A stretch of 64,000 nt of DNA from JAOARY01 sp045345765. GTDB taxonomy: Bacteria > Bacillota > Clostridia > Peptostreptococcales > Peptostreptococcaceae. The translations under genes and the position numbers were made by a program. Positions 25,988 to 34,994 of this stretch are shown one piece after another. The notes beneath the pieces were generated by a model that was given only the letters and a program-made list of their open reading frames with translations, did no database searches and was not told where the DNA came from. The DNA lies in the NCBI GenBank assembly GCA_045345765.1, contig CP148265.1, positions 1 to 64,000 of the forward strand. The letters are read 5' to 3'. The stretch's first letter is position 1. Every line of letters begins with the position of its first letter.

Positions 25988-27403
25988 TTATGCACTTAAT
26001 GACTTATTATCTTTTTTATTAATAGTTTTCTTTATAAATAATATCAATAGTACTATTGCAAAAGCAATTCCTATAGCATTTGAAATTCCTCCAGCCATTT
26101 TAAAACCTTCTTTAGCCTGTAATATATATGACATTGTAACAGATGTCATAAAAGTTGCTGGTATAGTACAAATCCAATGATTTTTATTTTCTTTAACTAA
26201 ATATGAAGCTGCCGCCCAAAGCATTATTGTTGCTAAAGTTTGATTAGACCAAGAAAAATATCTCCATATTATAGTAAAGTTTATTTGTGTTAATAAAATA
26301 CCTACTGCAAATAATGGTATTGCTATTACAAATCTATTTTTTGTTTTTTCTTGTTTTAGATTTATAAAATCTGCAATAACAAGTCTAGCACTTCTAAATG
26401 CTGTATCTCCAGATGTTATTGGACATGCTACTACTCCAAGTAACGCTAATACTCCACCAACTTTACCTAAAAGACTATTTGATATTTCATTTACCACAAC
26501 ACCTGGACCACCATTAACAAGGACAGATGATAAACCATCAGTTCCACCAAAGAATGCAATAGCAGCTGCTGCCCATATAAGAGCTATTATTCCTTCAGCA
26601 ATCATAGATCCATAAAATATTCTTCTCATTTCACTTTCTTTTCTTACACATCTAGCCATTAGAGGTGATTGGGTAGCATGGAATCCTGATATTGCCCCAC
26701 AAGCAATTGTTATAAATAAATATGGGAAAATTGGTGTTTTTCCTGGATGCATATTAGCAAGTGTAATTTCAGGAATTGTATACCCTTTAAAAATTATCCC
26801 AAAACCTATCCCAAAAGCCATTATAAGTAATGATGCTCCAAATAAAGGATATATCTTTCCTATAAGTTTATCTACAGGTAAAACCGTAGCTAATAAATAA
26901 TATGCTATTATTAATCCTATAAGTAAAGTTTTATTAAGTCCTGTTATATTGTTTAAAAGTCCAGCTGGCCCCATTACAAATACAACTCCGACTAAAATAA
27001 GTAATACAACTGTAAATACTGTCATTAATTTTTTAACTTTTTCACCTAAATATATTCCTACAATTTCTGATACACTACTACCTTTATGTCTTATTGATAA
27101 TGCACCTGAAAAGAAATCATGTACAGCTCCTGCAAATATACAACCAAATACAATCCATAAAAATGCAACTGGTCCCCATAAAGCACCTGCAACAGCACCA
27201 AAAATAGGTCCTAATCCTGCAATATTTAAAAACTGTATTAAAAATATTCTTGGCCAACTCATCGGTATGTAGTCAACCCCATCTTCCATAGTAAGTGCTG
27301 GTGTTTTTATATTGTCATCTGTATTAAATATTTTTTCAACAAATGAACCATATATAAAATAACCTCCAATTAGTATTGCAATTGAAATTAAAAAAGTAAA
27401 CAT
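25988..27403 (-). CDS. cstA: CstA family carbon starvation / pyruvate transporter
   Basis: A 471-residue membrane protein with about a dozen hydrophobic helices. The N-terminal G-P-I-F-G-A-V-A-G-A-L-W-G-P and the following G-A-V-H-D-F are CstA hallmarks, as is F-H-A-T-Q-S-P-L-M-A-R. E. coli relatives CstA and BtsT import peptides or pyruvate. It is shorter than the enterobacterial proteins (about 700 residues), as in many Firmicutes. The ATG follows GGAGG. The LytTR/LytS pair directly upstream in the same orientation resembles pairings where such a system controls pyruvate transport; that link is inference. Confidence 0.9.
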   Translation of the reverse strand: MFTFLISIAILIGGYFIYGSFVEKIFNTDDNIKTPALTMEDGVDYIPMSWPRIFLIQFLNIAGLGPIFGAVAGALWGPVAFLWIVFGCIFAGAVHDFFSGALSIRHKGSSVSEIVGIYLGEKVKKLMTVFTVVLLILVGVVFVMGPAGLLNNITGLNKTLLIGLIIAYYLLATVLPVDKLIGKIYPLFGASLLIMAFGIGFGIIFKGYTIPEITLANMHPGKTPIFPYLFITIACGAISGFHATQSPLMARCVRKESEMRRIFYGSMIAEGIIALIWAAAAIAFFGGTDGLSSVLVNGGPGVVVNEISNSLLGKVGGVLALLGVVACPITSGDTAFRSARLVIADFINLKQEKTKNRFVIAIPLFAVGILLTQINFTIIWRYFSWSNQTLATIMLWAAASYLVKENKNHWICTIPATFMTSVTMSYILQAKEGFKMAGGISNAIGIAFAIVLLILFIKKTINKKDNKSLSA

Positions 27404-27533
27404 AAAAGACCTCCGTTTCCAATAAAAAATTTATTACAACTTCATTATATATATTTTTTATAGGAAAACATTTTTTTATGCATAAAAAGCAATAATTAAT
27501 ACATAATCTAATAAATTATCAACATAAAAAACA

Positions 27534-28268
27534 TCATTTTATATTCATAAGTTCTTTAAATTTCTTAATATTATTTCTACTTACAGGAATCGTTTGTTCA
27601 TAGTCTTTTATTTTTAAATTATAAGTACTATTAAACCAGGGTATTATTTCTATTATTTTATCAATATTAACTATATAAGATTTATGCGTTCTTATAAATT
27701 TATTTTGAGGTAATATATTTACAAATTCAGAAATTTTATAATTTCCCTTTAGAATATCATTTTTTATATAAACTGTAGTCCCTCTATCACAAGATTCACA
27801 ATAATATATATCATTAAAATTTAGAACAATCATTTTATCATCTTTGTACAATGTTATTTTTTCATTTTTATATAAATCCAATTCAATATCATATTTTTTA
27901 TTTTCTTTTTCAAATTCATTTTCAAGTTCATTTAATGTATTTATTATTCTTTCTTTAGAATAAGGTTTTAGTATATAATCAAAAGCCTTAACTTCAAAAG
28001 CCTCAACAGCATAATCTTTATATGCAGTTATAAATACTATTTTATAATCCATTTGCAAATTTGATATTATCTTTGAGAAGCTCATACCATCTAACTTTGG
28101 CATATTTATATCCAAAAAAATTATATCCACTTTATTTTCTTTTATAAATTCGTATGCATCTTTAGCATTTTCAAATTCCTCAATTATTTTTATTGCACTA
28201 AAATTATTTATAAAATATTTCAGTTCTTCTCTTGATGGGTATTCATCATCAACTACAATACAATTCAA
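27534..28268 (-). CDS. LytTR-type response regulator (LytR/BtsR-like)
   Basis: A 244-residue response regulator with receiver and LytTR domains. The acidic pair is V-V-D-D-E near the start, the phospho-acceptor aspartate lies in I-I-F-L-D-I-N-M-P, and the LytTR domain includes F-I-R-T-H-K-S-Y-I-V-N. The open frame begins further upstream, but TTG at 28268 is preferred because AAAGGAGG lies 7 nt before it, and this start avoids overlap with lytS (13-nt gap). Together with lytS it forms a two-component system, probably regulating cstA next door. Confidence 0.9.
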   Translation of the reverse strand: MNCIVVDDEYPSREELKYFINNFSAIKIIEEFENAKDAYEFIKENKVDIIFLDINMPKLDGMSFSKIISNLQMDYKIVFITAYKDYAVEAFEVKAFDYILKPYSKERIINTLNELENEFEKENKKYDIELDLYKNEKITLYKDDKMIVLNFNDIYYCESCDRGTTVYIKNDILKGNYKISEFVNILPQNKFIRTHKSYIVNIDKIIEIIPWFNSTYNLKIKDYEQTIPVSRNNIKKFKELMNIK

Positions 28269-28281
28269 AAAAACTCCTCCT

Positions 28282-29946
28282 TTATCTAACATAGAAGCTT
28301 ATTTTAGTTCCTAAAATACCATCGTCCACACTCTCAATATTTAAGTTTTCATCATATAATAATTTAAGTCTTTTGCTGACATTAAAAAGACCTATATGCT
28401 TTTTATCTAATTTATTTGCCTTTATAAGATCTATTCTCTCTTTTGAAATTCCAACTCCATTATCAAATACTATTATTTCAAATTTATCATTTACTTTTTT
28501 TATTTTAATTTCTATATTTCCCTTATAATCTGATTTTAGTATTCCATGTTTAATAGCATTCTCTACAAGTGGTTGTATTATTAAACTTGGTATTTTTAAA
28601 TCTATTTTCGAATCATAATTATATTCAACATTTATCTTGTCTCTAAATCTAGCTTTTTCAATATTTACATAAGCTTTAATTTGTTCTAACTCTTTTTTTA
28701 TATCAACTAAATTATTTGTATTTTCAATATTATATCTTAAATAAGTTGATAAATCTATTATAAGTTCTCTTGCCTTTTCTGGTTCGATCCTTATAAAACT
28801 AACTATTGTATTTAATGCATTGAATAAAAAATGTGGATTTATTTGATTTTGTAACGCTTTGATTTCTGCTTCATTTGCTAAATCCTTTAAGTTTTGTATT
28901 TTTAGAAGTTGAATTTGAGTTGATATCAAATCTGATAGGCCTAGTGCTAAATACTTTTCTCTATAACCTAAACCATCTAATGATTTAAAATAAATTTTCA
29001 AACTACCTATGATTTCATCCCCATCTGTCAAAGGTACAATTATTCCTGATTTTGAAATCCCTTTTAGGTTCTCGCATTCAAATCCATTTTCATTTATTAC
29101 TGTTTTTGGTTTTCCTGTTTTTAATACAAATTTTGTTTCCTTTGATTTTATTTTATTTCCTTTTAATCTTATTTTCTCACCTTCATTAGAGCTTGCTAAA
29201 ATTTTATTCTTATCTGTTATAACAACTACATATGCATCTACTGACATTCTTATTATTTTACATACATTATAAAATGAATATTCATTAAAATCTCGAAATA
29301 AAGGTAGTGTTTTGTTTGCAATTTCTAATGCTAATTTTGCTTCTTTTCCTGCAATATTTTCTTTTTCTTCAAATAATTTTTCTATTATTAATATAACCAT
29401 AAATATCCCAATTGCATTAACTAAAATCATAGGAATATATATAGTTTTTACAATTTCTAATGCTAATTTAAATGGTCTTGAATAAATAAGTATAAATCCC
29501 ATACTGATATTCTCAACTAATATTCCCATTAAAAAACCATAAATTTTTCTATTTTTTGTATCCATTTTATTATATATAAACCCAGAAATAATTCCACCTA
29601 ATATAGTTGCCATAGAACATGGTATCGAAGTTATTCCATTAACATCAATTGCAATTCTATGAACTGCAGCTATAATTCCTGATAATATCCCCACTATAGG
29701 ACCACAAAGAATTCCCCCAACTATAACACCTATATTTCTAGTGTTTGCAATTGCTCCTTTTACATCAATACCAACATATGTTCCTATAACCCCCATAATA
29801 CCAAAAATAAATCCAAGATAAAGAAAATCCTTTTTATCAAAATTATCTCTACCTATAATTTTTTTAAAACTCTTTAATCTTGAAATCAAAAAAGATATTA
29901 CTATTAAATATCCCAAATTATTAATCAAATGCTTTAAAAGACTCAT
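28282..29946 (-). CDS. LytS-type sensor histidine kinase
   Basis: A 554-residue membrane kinase. Residues 1-200 form the 5TM-5TMR_LYT sensor region with about six helices and G-I-M-G-V-I-G-T-Y-V-G. A GAF-like domain follows (about 210-340), then the His_kinase domain with N-P-H-F-L-F-N-A-L-N-T near residue 375 (phosphorylated His), and an ATPase domain with N-A-I-K-H-G and D-N-G-V-G-I. It partners the LytTR regulator downstream. LytS-type kinases sense pyruvate in several bacteria. The ATG at 29946 follows AAAAGGAG. Confidence 0.92.
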   Translation of the reverse strand: MSLLKHLINNLGYLIVISFLISRLKSFKKIIGRDNFDKKDFLYLGFIFGIMGVIGTYVGIDVKGAIANTRNIGVIVGGILCGPIVGILSGIIAAVHRIAIDVNGITSIPCSMATILGGIISGFIYNKMDTKNRKIYGFLMGILVENISMGFILIYSRPFKLALEIVKTIYIPMILVNAIGIFMVILIIEKLFEEKENIAGKEAKLALEIANKTLPLFRDFNEYSFYNVCKIIRMSVDAYVVVITDKNKILASSNEGEKIRLKGNKIKSKETKFVLKTGKPKTVINENGFECENLKGISKSGIIVPLTDGDEIIGSLKIYFKSLDGLGYREKYLALGLSDLISTQIQLLKIQNLKDLANEAEIKALQNQINPHFLFNALNTIVSFIRIEPEKARELIIDLSTYLRYNIENTNNLVDIKKELEQIKAYVNIEKARFRDKINVEYNYDSKIDLKIPSLIIQPLVENAIKHGILKSDYKGNIEIKIKKVNDKFEIIVFDNGVGISKERIDLIKANKLDKKHIGLFNVSKRLKLLYDENLNIESVDDGILGTKISFYVR

Positions 29947-29967
29947 TTTAATCTCCTTTTAAAATAA

Positions 29968-29990
29968 AAAGACACTTTAAAAGTGTCTTT
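29968..29990 (-). terminator. Terminator after the fakA-like gene
   Basis: An 11-bp stem (AAAGACACTTT) with a T-rich tail on the minus strand lies at the end of the DAK2 gene and before the lytS ribosome binding site, so lytS is probably mainly transcribed from its own promoter. Confidence 0.65.
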
Positions 29991-31615
29991 TACTCAATTG
30001 AAAACATATAATAATAAACTGGTTGTCCACCATAATAAAGTTCTATATCTAAATCTGGATATAGTTCTTCTAATTCATCTACCATTTTGTTAGCATCTTG
30101 TTCATTTACATCTTCACCATATAATAAAGTTATCATTTCGCTATCTTCATCTATAAGAGATTTTACAAGATTTATCGAAACTTGATTTATATCATTTCCA
30201 CAAACTTTAATTTCTTTTTGTCCAATTCCTATTATATCATCTATATTTATATCTAAACCATTTATACTAGTTTTTCTAACAGCATATGTTACTTGACCAA
30301 CCTTTGGACTATCTAAATCTTCATTTAATACATCCTCAATCTCTAGTATTTCTAGTTCTTCATTAAAATTCATAAGAGACACAAAATTTTGAAACACATT
30401 TTTAGTAGGTATAACTATTATATTTTTATCTGTTAAATCTTTAGTTTGATTTGCAGCCATTATTATATTACTGTTATTAGGATAAATTATTATATTTTGT
30501 GCTGGAATTTTATTTATAGCATCCATAAAATCATTTGTTGATGGGTTCATCGTTTGTCCACCAGATATTATATGATCAACATTAAAATCTTTTAGTATTT
30601 TATTGATTCCTTCACCCATAGAAACTGATATTATTCCATACTTCTTAGTTATTTCTACTTCTTTTTCTTCTTCCTCATCTATCTCTAATAAGGTATTTTC
30701 ATGTTGGTCTTTCATATTCTCTATTTTTATGGTCTTTAACTCTCCATAAGTTGTTGCAATTTCTAAAGCTTTACCTGGATTATTTGTATGAATATGAACC
30801 TTTATAATATCTTCATCCCCAACTACAACTAAGCTATCTCCCATGTCTTCTATCTTCTCTTTAATTTCATTATATGTTATTTTAGTTGTTTGAAGTATAA
30901 ATTCTGTACAGTATAAAAACTTAATATCTTTTAGATCTATATTCATAGTTTTTAATTCATTTTGATTTTCTTTATTTTCATCTTTATCTTTTAATTCTAT
31001 TTTTTCTCCTATTAAAGCTTTATACATTCCTTCATAAAAAAGAAATAGTCCTTTACCTCCAGAATCAACAACATTTGCTTCCTTTAAAACTTTTAATAAA
31101 TTTGGAGTATTATTTAATGACTCTAATGATTTGTTTAATATTTTTTCAAAAAATACTCTTATATCTTTTTCATCTTTATAATTTTCTATTGCATATTCTC
31201 CACTTTCTCTTACAACAGTCAGAATAGTACCTTCTATAGGCTTAATTACCGCTTTATATGCTGTATCTGAAGACTCTTTAAATACAATTGCTAAATCCTC
31301 TATATTTATATCATCTTTACCTTCTAGCCCCTTTGCTAGACCTCTTAATATCTGAGATAATATAACACCTGAATTTCCTCTTGCACCCATTAAAGAACCT
31401 TTTGAAACAGCCTTCGACAGATTTGCAACTGTCAAATCTGTCACTTTATCTAATTCTTTTAAAGCATAATTAATTGTCAAAGACATATTTGTACCAGTAT
31501 CTCCATCTGGAACAGGAAATACATTTAATCTATCTACCAAATCTCTATGATTTGTTAAATTGTTACCTCCTGAAACAATCATATCTTTAAACAATTTAGC
31601 ATTTATAATATTCAA
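29990..31615 (-). CDS. fakA: DAK2 domain protein, FakA-like fatty acid kinase
   Basis: A 541-residue protein, the length of FakA. The N-terminal DhaL-like kinase domain has P-V-P-D-G-D-T-G-T-N-M near residue 35 (metal and ATP site) and G-A-R-G-N-S-G-V-I-L-S-Q. A central linker follows, and the C-terminal half resembles the DegV-like FakB-interacting part (S-G-G-Q-T-M-N-P-S-T and N-N-S-N-I). FakA phosphorylates fatty acids held by FakB proteins. Two DegV proteins are at 5.7-7.4 kb. It lies 13 nt after the Asp23 gene, a classic pairing. The start is TTG, chosen for the GGAGGATA upstream. Confidence 0.88.
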   Translation of the reverse strand: MNIINAKLFKDMIVSGGNNLTNHRDLVDRLNVFPVPDGDTGTNMSLTINYALKELDKVTDLTVANLSKAVSKGSLMGARGNSGVILSQILRGLAKGLEGKDDINIEDLAIVFKESSDTAYKAVIKPIEGTILTVVRESGEYAIENYKDEKDIRVFFEKILNKSLESLNNTPNLLKVLKEANVVDSGGKGLFLFYEGMYKALIGEKIELKDKDENKENQNELKTMNIDLKDIKFLYCTEFILQTTKITYNEIKEKIEDMGDSLVVVGDEDIIKVHIHTNNPGKALEIATTYGELKTIKIENMKDQHENTLLEIDEEEEKEVEITKKYGIISVSMGEGINKILKDFNVDHIISGGQTMNPSTNDFMDAINKIPAQNIIIYPNNSNIIMAANQTKDLTDKNIIVIPTKNVFQNFVSLMNFNEELEILEIEDVLNEDLDSPKVGQVTYAVRKTSINGLDINIDDIIGIGQKEIKVCGNDINQVSINLVKSLIDEDSEMITLLYGEDVNEQDANKMVDELEELYPDLDIELYYGGQPVYYYMFSIE

Positions 31616-31628
31616 AACAATATCCTCC

Positions 31629-31985
31629 TTATTTACTTACCCTTACACCTTGTATATTTATATCTATTTTCTTTACTTTAAGTCCTGTAAACTTTTCAAC
31701 CATATATTTTACTCTATCTATCATAGAATTTGCAACTTCTGAAATTTTAGTCCCATATTGTACTACAACATATATAGTTATATATACATTTTCCTCTTCT
31801 ACTATAACTTTTACACCTTTACTTTTATGTTCATTCATTAAAAGTTCGACAATACCTGTTGTTTTTGATTTTGATGCCATGCCAACAACTCCATAACATT
31901 CAGTAGCCGCTTGACTGGCTACTTTTGCTACTACATCATTTTCTATAACAATATTTCCATATTCATTATTTATTCTTCCAGTCAT
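31629..31985 (-). CDS. Asp23/Gls24 family envelope stress protein
   Basis: A 118-residue Asp23/Gls24 protein. The family includes abundant envelope-stress proteins of Firmicutes and commonly lies just before the DAK2/FakA gene, as here. The I-E-N-D-V-V-A-K-V-A segment near the N-terminus and the valine-rich strand Y-I-T-I-Y-V-V-V-Q-Y-G are typical. No membrane segment is seen. The ATG follows GGAGGATTATTT. The pair asp23-fakA appears to be one transcript, divergent from rpmB. Confidence 0.9.
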   Translation of the reverse strand: MTGRINNEYGNIVIENDVVAKVASQAATECYGVVGMASKSKTTGIVELLMNEHKSKGVKVIVEEENVYITIYVVVQYGTKISEVANSMIDRVKYMVEKFTGLKVKKIDINIQGVRVSK

Positions 31986-32181
31986 AAATAATCCTCCTAT
32001 TTATTTTTTATATTAAATTAGATTCTTTATATCAAAATAAATAAAAACTACAAAATTTAATAAATTTATAGTTTCTTAATAGTATTATACCATAGACAAG
32101 GCACCAATATATTAATAAAAAACAATATATTGATATTACAAAGTTTCAAGCTTGTTTTATTATTATTATTATTAAATTCAC

Positions 32182-32210
32182 TTGCCAAGATGTCTTATTT
32201 GTGATAATAT
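32182..32210 (+). promoter_or_regulatory. rpmB promoter
   Basis: -35 TTGCCA (32182-32187), 17-bp spacer, -10 TAATAT (32205-32210) with an upstream TG extension. The 5' leader is about 42 nt. The remainder of the 272-nt gap from 31986 is AT-rich with nothing else recognised. Confidence 0.65.
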
Positions 32211-32258
32211 AAATATGTTTTCAATGGCTATTTTGTAATAAAAGGAGGTGTAAGCAAA

Positions 32259-32450
32259 ATGGCAAGAGTTTGTTCAGTTTGTAATAAAGGGATGGTTTCA
32301 GGACATAATGTCACTCACTCAAACCGTCATAATAAAAGAACATGGGCTCCTAACTTAAGAAGAGTTAAGGCTGTTATAAATGGTTCTGTTCAAAGAATTA
32401 ATGTTTGTACAAGATGTTTACGTTCAGGTAAAGTAGAAAGAGCTATATAG
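32259..32450 (+). CDS. rpmB: 50S ribosomal protein L28
   Basis: A 63-residue L28. The N-terminal C-S-V-C and the later C-T-R-C pairs would bind zinc, the zinc-containing (C+) form. The segment G-H-N-V-T-H-S-N-R-H-N-K-R-T-W is the family signature. AAAGGAGGTG lies 9 nt before the ATG. It is a single-gene unit with its own promoter and terminator, divergent from asp23-fakA, a common arrangement in Firmicutes. Confidence 0.97.
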   Translation: MARVCSVCNKGMVSGHNVTHSNRHNKRTWAPNLRRVKAVINGSVQRINVCTRCLRSGKVERAI

Positions 32451-32459
32451 TCTTTTTAT

Positions 32460-32507
32460 AAATAAAAAAAGTTTCAAAATCTAATGATTTTGAAACTTTT
32501 TTTATTT
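32460..32507. terminator. Bidirectional terminator after rpmB
   Basis: A perfect 22-bp stem (core AAAGTTTCAAAATC) with a TAAT loop and T tracts on both strands lies between the convergent rpmB and hypothetical gene. Confidence 0.8.
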
Positions 32508-32512
32508 GCTTT

Positions 32513-32983
32513 TTATACTGCTGATAAAATTTTTGTATAATCATTTATATAACTTCTTAATTTAAGTATTGGTATATCACTAAATGCTATTCCTATTACA
32601 AATTTCATTTTACTAAAATCATAATTAAAATCATATATTTCCAAATATGTTTTTATATTTAATTCCAAAAAATCTTCTAGCATATCCATCAATGTTAGTT
32701 CCATCAAATGCTTTAAATATACAGAAATTTGATCTAAATTAAAATTATCAATTGACACTATTTCTAATTCTTCCTCTTCTTCCATTTGCTCTATATCTTC
32801 TTCATCTAAATTATCTTTTATACTTAATATATCTTTTACTTTACAATCAAAAAACATTAGGCCATCTTTATTCTTGCTTGAAATATCATTTACAATTTCA
32901 ACTTCTGATATCAAATTTATCTTCTCTTTTATAAAACTACTCTTTATAATATTTTTTTTACCCTCAATAATAATTTCTCTCAT
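32513..32983 (-). CDS. Hypothetical acidic protein
   Basis: A 156-residue protein I do not recognise. It has no signal peptide or membrane helix. The middle part (about residues 58-75) is extremely acidic, with runs of Glu and Asp, and the rest alternates hydrophobic and charged residues as in a folded soluble protein. The nearest good Shine-Dalgarno (AGGAG) is about 22 nt before the ATG, and a short AGCTTTTAAGCT hairpin lies between them. It is downstream of the methyltransferase gene on the same strand (gap 43 nt), so the two may be co-transcribed. Confidence 0.7.
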   Translation of the reverse strand: MREIIIEGKKNIIKSSFIKEKINLISEVEIVNDISSKNKDGLMFFDCKVKDILSIKDNLDEEDIEQMEEEEELEIVSIDNFNLDQISVYLKHLMELTLMDMLEDFLELNIKTYLEIYDFNYDFSKMKFVIGIAFSDIPILKLRSYINDYTKILSAV

Positions 32984-33026
32984 TTTTTATAAGCTTAAAA
33001 GCTATCTCCTTTCTAAGAATTATAAA

Positions 33027-34187
33027 TTAATAAACTAGTTTATCAAGCGTTAAACTGGTCTGAAATTCATTTTGTAACCTTTTATACTCATTTAATATAT
33101 CTTTATTCTTTTCTTTTGTCTTTATAGCTCTTATCATTAAATTTTTTGGCGTATCTAAAGGAGATATATATTCAAGTGCAGATACATCATATCCATAGCC
33201 TTCTAAAAATAATGTTCTTAAACCATCAGTCATTAAATCTGCAAATCTTTTTTTGAATATATTATGTTTAAATATTGACTTTAGATTATCATATTTATAT
33301 TGGCTTAAAAACTCTTTATGGCAACAAGGAACTGAAATTATAGCTTTTGCATTGTTTCGTATACCAAGAGCTATTGCCATATCAGTAGCTGTATCACACG
33401 CATGTAAACTCATTAATATATCAATTTCTTCATCCATATTGTATGTCACTATATCTTCATTTATAAAATCCATATTATTATAAGATAAATTTTTAGCCAT
33501 TTGTTTTGATTTTTCTATTACGGTTTTTGAATTATCTATACATATGAAATGACAATTTTTCTTTAATATTTCTTTTATATAGTAATTTAGTACAAAACTC
33601 AAATAAGACTTTCCGCAAGCACAATCGACAATAGTTATTTCATTTTTATTTATATTTTTTATATCATTTAAAACTTTATCTAATAACTCTACAAAATGAT
33701 CTATTTGATTATATTTTCTTATCATATCATTTTTTAATTTTCCTTCTTTTGTAAGAATTCCAATTTCTTTTAATAATTCATTTGCTTGTCCTACTTTTAC
33801 ATAATATTTTCTATCATTTTCTACAATACTATTTTCATCCATTGTAGATACTATATCATTGTTGTCTACATATTTTATATTAACATTTTTATCGTCACCT
33901 TCTATTAAAATAGTAGTGCCTCTTTCTATATACTCTATTTTTATAGAATCATATTTCAAACATTCCCTTTTAATAGCTATTATCAAATCTGAGAAACTAA
34001 ATTGCTCTACCTTCCCATCTAATTTAAATTCAAATAAATTATTCTTTAAATTTATTACAGATTTAAAAGTTTTTCTTCCAGATTTAAAGTATAAATTTAT
34101 TAACTTAAAAAATTTTTCATTTTCTCTAACTCTATTCTCAAGACCACTAAGAAATAAATTTAATTTCTCTACATTTTGTTTTTTCAT
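33027..34187 (-). CDS. Class I SAM-dependent methyltransferase
   Basis: A 386-residue protein. The C-terminal half is a Rossmann-type methyltransferase: motif I is D-C-A-C-G-K-S-Y-L near residue 187, an acidic residue for the ribose is in C-I-D-N-S near 220, and L-H-A-C-D-T-A-T-D near 255 is typical of the Methyltransf_32 group (PF13679). The N-terminal half is unrelated to any domain I can name. The substrate is unknown (RNA or small molecule possible). The ATG at 34187 has AGGTG about 11 nt upstream. Confidence 0.8.
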   Translation of the reverse strand: MKKQNVEKLNLFLSGLENRVRENEKFFKLINLYFKSGRKTFKSVINLKNNLFEFKLDGKVEQFSFSDLIIAIKRECLKYDSIKIEYIERGTTILIEGDDKNVNIKYVDNNDIVSTMDENSIVENDRKYYVKVGQANELLKEIGILTKEGKLKNDMIRKYNQIDHFVELLDKVLNDIKNINKNEITIVDCACGKSYLSFVLNYYIKEILKKNCHFICIDNSKTVIEKSKQMAKNLSYNNMDFINEDIVTYNMDEEIDILMSLHACDTATDMAIALGIRNNAKAIISVPCCHKEFLSQYKYDNLKSIFKHNIFKKRFADLMTDGLRTLFLEGYGYDVSALEYISPLDTPKNLMIRAIKTKEKNKDILNEYKRLQNEFQTSLTLDKLVY

Positions 34188-34357
34188 ATTATTTATTACA
34201 CCTTTCCTATCTAAATCTTATAGTAATTTTCAATTTTAATCTACATATATCATCTTAGTATATCATAACAAAAGATTAATAATAATGTAAATAATAATAT
34301 CAGTTTACGCCTATAATGTTTTTATGATAATTGTAATACTTTTTTTAATTATCATAT

Positions 34358-34386
34358 TTGTTATTTTTAAAAAAAAGCATTATAAT
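34358..34386 (+). promoter_or_regulatory. Promoter of the Mrr-like nuclease gene
   Basis: -35 TTGTTA (34358-34363), 17-bp spacer, -10 TATAAT (34381-34386), 38 nt upstream of the start codon. Confidence 0.65.
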
Positions 34387-34424
34387 ATTATTGTATAATT
34401 TAATTTTAATAGAAAGGATTTAAA

Positions 34425-34901
34425 ATGGAATTTCTTAAAAATTTACTTCAGGAAAAATACTTTATAACAGGTATTTGCGTAATAACTCTTGTATTTTTCA
34501 TAATATGGGCAGGTTATAAAAATTCTCCTAAAAAGAGATTCTCGATGAGAAAAATAGACAGTATGGATGGTATTGCCTTTGAGGAATTTAATGCTTATTT
34601 ACTAAGAAAACTTGGGTACAAAGCAGAGACTACTAAGGCCTCCAATGATCAAGGTATTGATATTGTTGCTAAAAAGGGTCTTAAAAAAATTGCGATTCAA
34701 ACAAAACGATATAAAAATAAAGTCGGTAACAGCGCTGTTCAACAGGTTGTTGCTGGTAAAAGACATTATAATTGTAATAAGACATTAGTTATAACAAATA
34801 ATTATTTTACAAGGTCTGCAATAGAATTAGCCAAATCTAATAATGTCGAACTATGGGATAGGGATATCTTAAAAGAAAAAATAAAAAAAGCTAGATTATA
34901 A
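34425..34901 (+). CDS. Membrane-anchored restriction endonuclease-like protein (Mrr fold)
   Basis: A 158-residue protein. One membrane helix lies at about residues 13-32. The remaining part is an Mrr-type nuclease domain starting M-D-G-I-A-F-E-E-F, with catalytic D-Q-G-I-D (Asp) and I-Q-T-K-R-Y (Gln-x-Lys) and V-I-T-N-N-Y-F. All residues expected for the PD-(D/E)xK-type fold are present. No methyltransferase or other restriction genes are adjacent, so a role in modified-DNA restriction or DNA repair at the membrane is only inferred. The ATG follows AAAGGA. Confidence 0.87.
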   Translation: MEFLKNLLQEKYFITGICVITLVFFIIWAGYKNSPKKRFSMRKIDSMDGIAFEEFNAYLLRKLGYKAETTKASNDQGIDIVAKKGLKKIAIQTKRYKNKVGNSAVQQVVAGKRHYNCNKTLVITNNYFTRSAIELAKSNNVELWDRDILKEKIKKARL

Positions 34902-34911
34902 TATATAATAA

Positions 34912-34956
34912 AAAAAATGCTAAATAAAATTTATTAAATTTTATTTAGCATTTTTT
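34912..34956. terminator. Bidirectional terminator between nuclease and chemoreceptor genes
   Basis: A perfect 22-bp inverted repeat with a single central T (core AATGCTAAATAAAA) and T6 on both strands, between convergent genes. Confidence 0.8.
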
Positions 34957-34994
34957 AATAATCAAATTTAAATTTTTATAAAAATTTTAAGAAT

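Noticed and set aside
32160..32175. TTATTATTATTATTA run upstream of rpmB as a microsatellite repeat
   Set aside because: Only about five repeats in AT-rich DNA; likely chance.
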